Shown here one piece after another: positions 53,812-63,109 of a stretch of DNA of 64,000 nt. The translations under genes and the position numbers were made by a program. The notes beneath the pieces were generated by a model. It saw nothing but the letters and a program-made list of their open reading frames with translations, was not told the origin of the DNA and made no database searches. This stretch comes from Trichobilharzia regenti. Taxonomy: Eukaryota; Platyhelminthes; Trematoda; Strigeidida; Schistosomatidae. Location of the stretch: assembly GCA_944472135.2 (NCBI GenBank), contig OX235266.1, forward strand, positions 14,239,925 to 14,303,924, in the 5' to 3' direction. Positions within the stretch are counted from its first letter, which is position 1; the number at the start of each line of letters is the position of its first letter.

Positions 53812-54600
53812 AAAACATGGCGAACTGTCATGATCAAAATCACAGTGACCTTGAACAACCAATCAGAATTCAGATGCAAAAGAATTCCAGTTTTTGAAAA
53901 ATACATTAAAAAACATTGGAAATACGATATTGTGCTACGTGTTTGTCGCTTATGTGTTGTTAGAATTTCTCCGTGTCACTACACAGATGATCTATAAAGA
54001 AGTCATACCATGCGCGATTAAGCATTCATCCAGGTCATTGCATATCATGTCATTTTGAAGCCTGCTGACACTTTTGACACTGTTCTTTAACCTATTCACA
54101 ATTCCGACTGTAATCTTAACCTTAATCCTGTAACCTAGACCTTATTATTAAAAGCCATAAATCTATGTAACAGTATAGATTTACAGAAAAGGTATCTAAG
54201 AAATGCATAGTACACTATATCTCCTCTCTCCAAATTTATAAGAGCAGGCAGGATTTGATTTGGAATAACCTTTCCCTAAATCCTATTGGATCTTGGTGAT
54301 CAACATTTGAAAAACCTTCAATTTGACTGTGATACTTTATCTTCGGTCAAAAAATGGTCTCGTCTTACTCTGGATTCGGAGTGGAATGCAGGTCCATAGT
54401 GTTTTGTTGCATAAAGGGTTGGATTTGCTAACCTCAACCTGACCTTCCTTCTTAACCGTACTTAATACAGGATAACAAAATAAGAAAGTTTCAGGAGTGC
54501 ATCGGGTTGGGAAGTGAAGCTGGGACTCTCTCTGTCGCTGGGCTGACAAGCATTCTATCATCGAACCGCTGTTTTACTAAAGGTTACGATTCGATTTAAA
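53812..54600. other. No gene seen
   Basis: No recognised ORF or element. The minus-strand ORF at 54337-54561 has no motif. Confidence 0.35.
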
Positions 54601-54619
54601 CCTTAATTATGATTAGTTC

Positions 54620-54867
54620 AGCGTCGGTGGCACAGCGGTTAGGACGCTCGTCAACCATGCACATGCTCCGAGGTTCGATCTCCGGCCACAAACGTACTCC
54701 TTTACCTCGCTTAGCCAGAAATAATGCTGGTATAGAGGAAAGGTTGGGCATGAGGCTAGCAACCCCGTCCTGTAAAGATAAACACTGCTACAGAAACTTC
54801 AAACCCCTAGCTTGAAGCCCTATGTTCCATTGGGAACGTGAAGGAAAAATTATTAAAAATTACTATT
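54620..54867 (+). mobile_element. SINE-A, 14-bp TSD
   Basis: Complete SINE-A: head GGCACAGCGGTTAGGACGC, B box GGTTCGATCTC, RTE-A 5'-derived block, RTE-A 3'-derived block, A-rich tail. The perfect duplication ATTATGATTAGTTC lies at 54606-54619 and 54868-54881. Confidence 0.9.
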
Positions 54868-54954
54868 ATTATGATTAGTTCGCTTCAAATTTACAGATTA
54901 CTTTATTACAAGGAGAGATTTTGTTGCAACTATACGATCATAAGTGTCCAAGTT

Positions 54955-55146
54955 TTCAAGTATCTTAACTGTTTTTGATTATAGCTTAATTCCACACCGC
55001 AGTTTTGATACAAGTATGGAGTTTTCAGCATGTGATATCGGTAGCCCAAATTTTGCAGGCCGACCACTGATATTGGGTATGCGTCGACGGGGGTTCGAAC
55101 CCTGGACCGTGTGCATGGTCGGCGAGAGTCCTAACCACTGTGACTA
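54955..55146 (-). mobile_element. SINE-B copy
   Basis: Minus strand: GGTTAGGACTCTCGCCGACC, B box GGTTCGAACCC, body GGGCTACCGATATCACATGC and tail GCTATAATCAAAAAC. It has the best preserved B box of the SINE-B copies here. Confidence 0.8.
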
Positions 55147-55229
55147 GGTCAAACTATTCTCTTGATGGAAATTTAGGGGTTATATATGATTATCAATATC
55201 AAGGCAAACAGACTTTGATGGAGAAGATT

Positions 55230-56190
55230 TTTAGCTCAGGTGGGTGATTTTGACGTGGTTGTGTTCTGAGCTGGATAGTTTATTTGCGAAGCTTTCAGTG
55301 TCCAACTAGGCAACATCTTCAGCGCATACTTCAATTCCAAGTGAGCTTTTGGAGTTCTCCACAAGTTCACTTCGTGACTCCGAACGTGATAGGTTGTTTT
55401 TGTTTGTTTTCACATCCTCTAGGTTACTTGTATGGGAACTGATTGTTTCCTTGACCTGAAGTTTAACCTTTTGTGTGTGTGAGATTTCCTTTGATTTAGC
55501 TCCCAAGGAAAGCACAAAGAAAATCACCTTACCATATATAAAAGACATCTCAAAAATCACTGCAAGACTTTTCAAACTTTTAAAATTGACGTCGCACACA
55601 GACCAACAGAATCACTGAACTCAGCCAGCTCTGTGTCAACCGACAGACTCAACAGCGAAAGAAGATAAAACCAACATCATCTACAAAATAAATTGTAACA
55701 ACTGTGAAAAACACTACATTGGCCAAAGTGGACAGTGTCCCCTTCGTCTTCGTATCCATGATCATAAGCTAGCCGTCAAAAGACATGTCATCCACTCCCT
55801 CATATCGCCTCACTACATACAGACAACCATGGACATCATTTCGACTGGGAAAACCAGCGTTGAAATATGAGACAGAAGAAACACCAAGAATGCTAGAGAA
55901 TTTTTAGAAGGCTGCCTGGTACTCCAGTGAATCATTAATTAATATACACATTGAGATAGACAAAATTTACCAACCGATAAGAAAGAAATCTCACACACAA
56001 AGGGTCAAACGTCAGGTCGACGAAACAATCAGATCCAATACAAGTGGCATAGAAGGTGTGAAAATACACAAAAACAACCAATCACATTCAAGGTCACCCA
56101 CCATAAGAGATGACTAATAAACCCGTGGAGAAATCTAAAAGCTCACTTCGAATTGAAGTATGCGCTGAAGATGCTGCCTAGTTGATTTGT
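55230..56190. mobile_element. PLE-2 foldback: minus 3' arm, plus GIY-YIG arm
   Basis: The left arm (about 55230-55495) is a minus-strand PLE-2 3' end including the hammerhead candidate 55281-55328. The right arm (55496-56190) is plus-strand. It starts in the region before the nuclease ('LPYIKDISKITARLFKLL'), then 'IIYKINCNNCEKHYIGQSG' and 'HDHKLAVKRHV' (GIY-YIG), and the same 3' end, cut off within the ribozyme (CTGAAGATGCTGCC). The frame of the right arm is broken by stops. Polarity is 3' ends outward. Confidence 0.78.
55281..55328 (-). ncRNA. PLE-2 minimal hammerhead candidate
   Basis: Minus strand: helix I TGCG/CGCA, core CTGAAGA plus T, partial stem II (CC/GG and GT/AC pairs), then GAAA, stem III AGCT, and cleavage predicted just before CGCAA. 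Same design as 7962-8010. Confidence 0.5.
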
Positions 56191-56214
56191 ATGAAAAAAA
56201 ACGATTAAATGACA

Positions 56215-56525
56215 TTCAGGTTAGACCAAGAAATGATATCACTTCCCGTATCATTGGGGATAAAAAATTACCGGACATCTACTTGGTCCTAGTTTGGGAC
56301 TCTTCACTAGTAAGCATCAATTACTCCATTGTGGAGTCGAAAGCAGTGGCTCAGTGGTCATCGGGCCTGCTTCAAAAGCTGAGTTCTAGGGTCATCCACA
56401 CTCACTTCTGAATAATCCAATACCGGGAAAAGAACACCTGCTCAGTCCTCCTTGGTTTTCAGTGATCTTCTAACTGATCTCATTACGTGATCTTACCTGA
56501 ATCTGCAAACCAACACATGGGAACT
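56215..56525. mobile_element. Hammerhead-SINE foldback, decayed
   Basis: A minus arm (56215-56330) and a plus arm (56335-56525) are joined head to head; each outer end carries the ATTCAGGT/ACCTGAAT 3' sequence. The promoter and ribozyme regions are heavily mutated. Confidence 0.65.
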
Positions 56526-56529
56526 TAAC

Positions 56530-57435
56530 GGACCAAACTGTTATGGCCTCGTCGCCAATAAGTTATGGGGTTGTTGCCGATGTTATGGTGTGACCGAGTG
56601 TAGATACACGCTAATGAGATATAACGGACGATAACGTACAAACTGGTTGGTATTGCTGAGTAGTTAATTTGCCCTGACGCGAAAAGGAGAAAATAAGAAG
56701 ACCACCACGTTCACGAAGATACGTATATTTTCCAACGAAGGAAAATTGACTGCCACATAAGAATGTGAGTGGAAAAGTACGAAAAGTGTACGAAAGTGTG
56801 TATTGACTATACAATACAAGAGTATATATGAAAATGACTAACATACATGAACCAATAAGATGGATCAGTAGTTTTTCTTACCACCATTGGATTCTGATTG
56901 GTTGTAATGTCATGTGACAAAAGGTCAACATACATTGTTTATTTAGTTAATGGACAGACAAAGCATATTGTGAGTTTATAATGGAATAACGATCAATATA
57001 CACATAGTAAAATATATCAGACTGTCAAAACAAAGCAGACATCATGTGACTACATATCACAAACTGAGAATGTTTATCTATGGTAAATAAAACAGCTCGG
57101 AAGAATCGTTTCATTACTTGAGTTGTTCGATTTCATAAATTTCCTAAAGCAGTCAGTCAGTTTTCTATGAATTTTGAACCTCAGTCAATTATTGTGATAG
57201 AAGTCTCTTAGAATCTGAAGTGTTTATCTATTTATAGAAGCTTCAAATGTTGACCTATCTGTGTTTATTCACTTTTGCAGTCGAACAGCTGAGAATTCGA
57301 TAGATCAGCCCTGCAGTATCTTTAAGCAGATAAAAACTTAACCACATATGGGATCTATTGTGTATACCTTTTCAATAACAGTAAGAAGATTTTAGATGTC
57401 ATAGTAGATTTTGCACCGCATTTCACAGTATTCTT
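56530..57435. other. No gene seen
   Basis: No recognised ORF or element. Confidence 0.35.
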
Positions 57436-57439
57436 TCCA

Positions 57440-57870
57440 TGGCAGCTCACCCTATCATACTTCATGGCTGTGAGACATGGCCACTAAAAGTGGAAGACAT
57501 GAAGGTGTTCTTGACCACAGATGTTCGCATTCTGTCTTCCATGTCCAGTGGTGTAATATGGTGAGTAGCATTGAGCTTATGCGTTGAATGTTAGATGAAA
57601 AGAGTGGGTTGATCGATGAGTTTCCGAAGCTACATTGATCAGAATGACTGCAACACATGTTATGTATACCTAGCTATTGCCTTCCTCGAAGAGCAGTGTT
57701 AGCCGACAAAAACTGTCATTTTTCTCCACATACTTGTTCTTTCTACTATACATTGTAGCTTTTTCTGTAACTCTGTCTTCTACATGGAATATAACAGCTT
57801 GAAATGCTGAACTTCTGTGCAAAGTTCTATGCTGAAACTCAGTTGGCCAGTCAGTCAGCCAATGTTCACT
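57440..57870 (+). pseudogene. RTE-B remnant, C-terminal and 3'UTR
   Basis: Decayed match to 30990-31640: 'GCETWPLKVEDMK' equivalent at 57466, 'RMLDEKSGLIDE', and the 3'UTR with CTGTGCAAAGTTCTATG. Frameshifted, and it ends in short CAGT repeats. Confidence 0.7.
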
Positions 57871-57874
57871 GTTT

Positions 57875-58465
57875 TGTCACCTAAGCTTCCATTTCTTTGT
57901 TACTCCCGTATTATTTAGGCCTTCAGCTATATGCTACTTAATAGTATTTGTAGGTTGTATAGTAAAGATTTTCCTCAGTGTTGTTCGAACTACATCTTCT
58001 GTTGTGATTACAAAGTCAATCAGAAGTTCCAGATCAGCACACCTAATGGATACTGAGTACAAGACTGATGAAAAACAAATTTAGTCTTTACACTTCTATA
58101 CAAGGTGTCACCTCAATTCTTTTCAGGGTTACGCAATGCTGTTTGCTGAGCACAGCTGAGTCAGTTGTCATTTCTTCAATCGGTTGAGAAGACATCTGTC
58201 CAACTCCTCTTCTTCACACAACTTTCTGTCCCAACTTAGATTACTTTTCTTTCTTGGTAATATCGGATAGCTGTGAATATTATTTTTATTTTTACAATTA
58301 TTAATTGAGGCTAAACTATAGGAACTCGAAAGACCTGGACGTATCAGTGACTTTGGAATGCTCAGTCACAGCAAAGCCGTAAAGCCGGAGAAATAATACC
58401 GTATTCACAAAAAAAACTGTTAAATTAGGTCAGATGATATTGATATCTTTCTCATGTATACCCAA
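57875..58465. other. No gene seen
   Basis: No recognised ORF; there may be further decayed LINE sequence, but it is below what I can support. Confidence 0.3.
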
Positions 58466-58469
58466 AACA

Positions 58470-59517
58470 AAGTCGCATCATTCTGAACAGACTGAAAAAT
58501 GCTCTGGATGCAGAAATCCTCCGGGAAAAAGATGGTTTCAAAAAAAGTAAGTCATGTGGGGATTAAATTTCAACGAGACGTATTATCACAGTACAGAGCA
58601 TAGAATGCGAGTCAAACCCTCATCTCAATTCCATCGACTTTGCGAGGGCTTTTGACAGCGTTGACCGAGAAGTAATTTAGCAACAACTTTAACACTAGAG
58701 AGTGCATTGTTGCGAACCTTCATCAATCTGATTCAGCGGCTTTATAACAATGCCACATGTCAAGTGCTCTATAATGGTTAACTCAGCGAAGGCTTTGAAG
58801 TGAAGACAGGAGTAAGGCAAGATTATCTGACCACTATCACCGATAATATTCATGATTGTAGTGGACTAGATTACGGGGATGGAGAAGACAGACATACGCT
58901 GAACTGACGAGAAGGTACTAGAAGATCTGGACTTTGAGAATGATTTATGCCTAATGTCAGACATAGGCAGAAACCGACTAGCTGTCAGAAGAGACTGGCG
59001 TTGGAGACATAAATTCAAGTGAACAAAAAGAAGACAAAGGGGATGAGGATAGCCAACCAATAACAACGATAAGTACCAATCACTACCAACGGGGAAAATT
59101 TGAACCAGGTCACTTCTTTCGCTTATTTGGGTAGCATTGCTTCAACCACAAATGAAGGCCTAGATCAGGATATCGAAACCCACTAGGGTAGTAAGGATTT
59201 GACAGACCATCAGAAACCTGAAATCAGTATGAATCTACTTAACTCAGAATAAAGAACAAACTTCGGATTTTCAGCACCGACGTCAAGTCTGTCAGTCCTT
59301 CTATATGAGTCAGAGAAATGTTGCGTCGTCAAAACACCTTCCAACAGGCTGCTGCACACTTTCATCAACGGCCGCCTTCTCTCCATATTGAAAATCATAC
59401 GCCTGGCGGGAAAAATAAACAACAAGAAACCCTAGTAACGAAATAATCAAGGACCTACCACCGAGCAAATATTCCGAAGAAAATGGAGATAGATTGGATA
59501 AATATTGAGGGCCATTA
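58470..59517 (+). pseudogene. RTE-A remnant, RT to C terminus
   Basis: Reads 'LNSIDFARAFDSVDREVI' (58625), 'LIQRLYNNATCQVLYNG' (58735), 'EDLDFENDLCLMS' (the FADD box lost), then 'FAYLGSIASTT' and the C-terminal 'RRKWR'. Several frameshifts. It ends where a PLE-1 copy begins. Confidence 0.75.
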
Positions 59518-59518
59518 G

Positions 59519-60226
59519 ATCAGCGAAGAGTCTCTTTTTGGCGGCGAATTCATTTTCATAGCTGTACAATCGCAAATATGGATATGGCTGTTTTGTATGT
59601 GTGTGTACATTAAATTTGTCAAACGAAAATACAATAAGTAAGTTCAGACTAATTAGATATTGATATAAGAGGGTTGTAACAAAAGTGATGAGTTGTTCTA
59701 AACGATTGTTAAAGAGGAGTTACGTATTAACATGAATAGTTTGATGAAATAGTTGTGCTAAGGATGTACATGCAAACAAAATAATATACGGAATTACCTG
59801 AGAGTTTTAAGTAGTTAGGAGAATAAGCATACAAATAAAAGCTAAGTCAAATCAACAGAGTTGTTACCATGATAATAGAAATGGTTAAATAATTTTCTTT
59901 TGTATGCATAGTTCTGGTTTTTCTAACTAAAAATGGCTAGGACTTCTGCAATGCAAAGAAGACGGAAACGCATTGTCTTTAGCAGGTTGTTCTTCACTTT
60001 GTAGATTACTTTGAAGGAGGCATTTGTTGAGACGGAATGACCAGTGTTGACGAGATGTTCGATTATTTCCCTCCATATACAGCCACTACTTCCTTTCTGC
60101 AGCACCGCTGGAGAGTGTTTTTTGACCCTTTTTGACAGAATGCGCGTCGATGTGTATATATCAGTTCACCTGTTGCAGTGGAGTCAGGTACATCTGTCGT
60201 TCGACGCGCATCCTGTCAAAAAGATT
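59519..60226 (-). mobile_element. PLE-1 copy with inverted 5' piece
   Basis: The minus-strand part (60152-59519) contains the GIY-YIG end ('IIEHLVNTGHSVSTNASF', 'VIYKVKNNLLKTMRF') and the whole 3' end with the terminal fold at 59519-59567. The plus-strand piece 60153-60226 is the immediately upstream PLE segment ('MCIYISVHLLQWSQV' region, CATCTGTCGTTCGACGCGC) in opposite orientation. The sequence GACGCGCATCCTGTCAAAAAG is represented in both parts. This is a 5' inversion of the kind twin priming makes. Confidence 0.78.
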
Positions 60227-60423
60227 ATGGACAAATTACGGTAAAGGGCCTGGATCTGCTTTTTAGCCTAGCTGTTCCATCCAAAGTCATTGATACCTGT
60301 GCAAGTTTTGAGTGTGTAAAGTTGAATCTTCGCTGTCATCTTTATCCTTACTATCATACCGTGTTATAATCCCACATTTTAATCTTTGTTTCGCAATTTA
60401 TTATTCAAACTAAATACGTTATT

Positions 60424-60805
60424 TAAGTGTTGGTTTGTAGGGATTTGATTGGTTACAGGATTTTCATCATAATCTGACGTTGGTTAGAGAACCATTGGAA
60501 AACCTGGGAGTACTGCACAGCTGTTTCGTCATAGTTTGGGACTCTTCGGCAGTACGCACCCACCGGGGTTCGTGCTATGTCGTGAATTGACAGAAGTTAG
60601 AATTTATGGGCCATTGGAATGGGTCTCAATGAGTGGCTTAATGGTCTGCGAGCTAGCTTGCCTTGTAACCAGAAGGTCCTGGGTTCGAGTCCCTTGGTGT
60701 GGATGCGTACTGCTGAAGAGTCCCAAACTAGGATGAAACAGCTGTCCAGTACTCGCAGGTTTTTTAGTGGTTCTCTAAGAAACGTCAGCTGATGATGAAA
60801 TCCTG
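60424..60805. mobile_element. Hammerhead-SINE foldback, 13-bp TSD
   Basis: A minus arm (60424-60570) is joined head to head to a plus arm (60571-60805). Both arms contain the ribozyme and 3' flank. A perfect 13-bp duplication TAAATACGTTATT (60411-60423, 60806-60818) brackets the pair, showing one insertion event. The minus-arm ribozyme is mutated (CCGAAGA core, GTG triplet); the plus-arm one is near intact. Confidence 0.87.
60707..60752 (+). ncRNA. Type I hammerhead ribozyme, near intact
   Basis: Helix I GTACTG/CAGTAC is perfect. The core is CTGAAGA, stem II is GTCC/GGAT (closing pair a G-U wobble), then GAAA, stem III is ACAG/CTGT, and cleavage is predicted after GTC. Promoter boxes TGGCTTAATGG (60632) and GGTTCGAGTCC (60681) lie just upstream. 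Confidence 0.8.
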
Positions 60806-60831
60806 TAAATACGTTATTATTTAGAATTTAA

Positions 60832-61030
60832 TTGTTGGATGGTGACTAGCAATGGAATCCAGGATGACGGGCATTTCGTCCCATCTTGGACTCGTTGGTG
60901 ACTGGATGTACCTTCATTCCCCAGTGAGTGATACTGCTCCCACCGAGGCTTGAATCCAGGGCCCATAGTTTCAAACGCCGAAGCGTTATCCACCAGACCA
61001 CTTGCGCCAAGAGAGCCACCTTCTGTGCAA
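60832..61030 (-). repeat. Smα-type element (classical), copy 1
   Basis: Minus strand: tRNA-like GGTCTGGTGGATAACGC, B-box-like GGATTCAAGCC, then the hammerhead region with stem II GTCC/GGAC, GAAATGCCCGTC and CCTGGATTCCATTGC. The first core block (ACCAACGA) is decayed. Confidence 0.72.
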
Positions 61031-61081
61031 CGGGTCATATTAATTATTTAATTGAATTTTTTAGATTTTCTCGTCGAAGTT

Positions 61082-61205
61082 AATTGGTAGATAGTGACTG
61101 GCAGTGGAATCAAGGGCGTGCATTTCGTCCTATTTGGGACTAATCACACGCCCAGACATCGCCGAAATATTTCTACAAGAAGCTGACCGGCATGTCAACC
61201 TGAGA
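61082..61205 (-). repeat. Smα-type element, copy 2
   Basis: Minus strand contains TGATTAGTCCCAAATAGGAC, GAAATGCACGCCC and GATTCCACTGCCAGTCAC. This is very close to the known Smα hammerhead; the core has TGATTA for TGATGA, and the cleavage triplet is GCC for GTC. Confidence 0.72.
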
Positions 61206-61321
61206 CCGAGCACTTCAGTCCAATCAATCGGCGAGAAAATCTCAAATTCAATTAAACGTTATTATCTAATCACACTGTGACACAATATTTATTTCCCCAT
61301 CTATATCTCATCCGCATATAG

Positions 61322-61460
61322 CATATTGGTTGATGGTGACTAGCACTGGAAATCACGAGGCGCATTTCGCCATATTTCGAACTCATCATCTGGATGTGCT
61401 TGCATTCCTGGTGAATTATAGTGTCTTCACAACGGCAGAAGAGTTTCAGCCCCAGTGAAA
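61322..61460 (-). repeat. Smα-type element, copy 3
   Basis: Minus strand: CACATCCAGATGATGAG, TTCGAAATATGGC, GAAATGCGCCTC and CCAGTGCTAGTCACC. The core begins A instead of C (ATGATGA). It is probably inactive. Confidence 0.68.
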
Positions 61461-62686
61461 ACACCTTTACTGACAGTTAGAAAGCAGTAACATGCAGATG
61501 AAATCTTCCTTCCGATAATAGCCTAAATGAATCAAAAACAACTTCATGGTAAAACTTAGACAAAGTTTTAAAAAAAAGTCTTATTAGAAGCCAACGCGTC
61601 AGCAGACGGCGAGCATTATGATCCAGTAAAATTGTAACAACAGAAGGCAAGACATGGAAGTCAAGGCATATTTTCATCAAGTGATCAAACCGCTGTTTAT
61701 ATATCTACAGTTCATATTCTTTAACCAATCACTGAGCGTGTGATTTTGGTATACATTAAACGACATCAAATAGATAGTTCAAATAAATATATTGTATTCT
61801 TTTGTTAATGCCGAATTGAACTGTGAGAATATGTGAAGGAAATATTCCGTTGGCACACATTGTCTGTATCACACCACCAGATAATAACAAAAGCTTTAAT
61901 CTGAAAGATACGCTCATACACAATAGAGAATTTCCAGCGTTTCATTACAAGGTATTTAGCCCTTGTACAGAATCTTCAAGTAATATAATACGAGAACATA
62001 TTCCAGGTGCATGGTTTTACAAGGGAGAAAAGAAGTGTGTGCGAAGCTCTATTCTGGAACACCTGGTCGACTTGTGTCACTCGGTCAACCCTGACCATGA
62101 TTTCAAGATCTTATATAGAATCCATGCTAACTTCTCGCGTTTTCTTCGTTACAGACTTCTATAGACAGCTGAGGCCTTGGCAATTCATGACTTTAAGCCA
62201 GACCTTTGTGTACCAAGGAAGTATGTAAAATTCCTACTTCTGCCTTGGCCGCAGAAGGTTGGACATTTATTTATTTTGTTTATTTAGTTATTCTATGTAC
62301 CTTTCCCTTATTACAAAGATTATGATCATTATCATTATTATTATTATTATTACTATCCTCACTCTGAATTATTTCCACTTGTTATTCTAAACCCAAAATT
62401 ATTAATTCTTTTTGTTTTTACAATATTGAACTCTATCTTATCAAATTTCACACCATGTTATGTAACATTTTATATTCGTCTACTATTCTTACAATTATAT
62501 ACCTCTCCAAAATCTATGTACCCTATGTATTATTCTATATATGACATTCATTATTTTGCCACTTGACATTAAACTATGATTATAATCACAAATATTTTAA
62601 TTGCATTTCATACGACTATTGTTATTTCATGCATTCACACCTTTGATCTAATTCCCTCACCGGATATAGTTTCTTAAAAAAAGCCC

Positions 62687-62714
62687 ATATATATATATAT
62701 ATATATATATATAC
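62687..62714 (+). repeat. (AT)n microsatellite
   Basis: Uninterrupted AT dinucleotides just before the PLE terminal fold, in the place where PLE-1 copies carry (CA)n. Confidence 0.9.
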
Positions 62715-62718
62715 GATC

Positions 62719-62765
62719 GTACAGCTTGATAATAAATTCGTTGTTGAAATGAGTCTCTTCGCTGA
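62719..62765 (+). ncRNA. PLE-1-type hammerhead-like fold
   Basis: CAGC/GCTG can form helix I, AATAA/TTGTT stem II, then GAAA, GAG/CTC within stem III, and TTC before GCTG. The first core block reads CTTGATAA, the nearest to CUGANGA among the PLE-1 copies, but with an extra T. Confidence 0.4.
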
Positions 62766-62974
62766 ATATTGTGCTCTTAATGCTACAATGGGAATTATTA
62801 AATTACATAATAATCAACAAGATATCATCTGTAGCAATATTATTCCACCCGAAGATTGCCCCAGTACTACTTCACAATGCTCTACTTCCATTTCCCTTGA
62901 AAAATTCCTAGCGTTGAGAGGTGAAGCCTTCCTGCCGATTGCCTCCAACCATCTGATATCATCAAATCAATGTG

Positions 62975-63105
62975 CACCGTGACAGCGAGCCACCTGGAAT
63001 GCTGGTCACATTGCAAACCTGACTAAGAGAATTCAGTCCCCACCGAAGTAAGGACTAGACACATCCCACTAGTTACTAGTGTCCAATCAAAGTATACGCT
63101 AGTAG
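62975..63105 (+). repeat. Repeat shared with 52170-52255
   Basis: CCTGACTAAGAGAATTCAG ... AAGGACTAGACACATCC ... CACTAGTTACTAGTGTCC aligns with the right part of the 52085 repeat. Family unknown. Confidence 0.5.
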
Positions 63106-63109
63106 AGTG

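Larger units (their letters stand above)
61840..62770 (+). pseudogene. PLE fragment with 3' end
   Basis: Frame with 'IIREHIPGAWFYKGEKKCV', 'SSILEHLVDLCHSVN', 'DFKILYRIHANF', then a stop before 'TAEALAI' and 'DLCVPRKY'. This is the GIY-YIG half of a PLE. The long 3'UTR ends with an (AT)n tract (62687-62714) and the terminal fold at 62719-62765. Confidence 0.72.
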
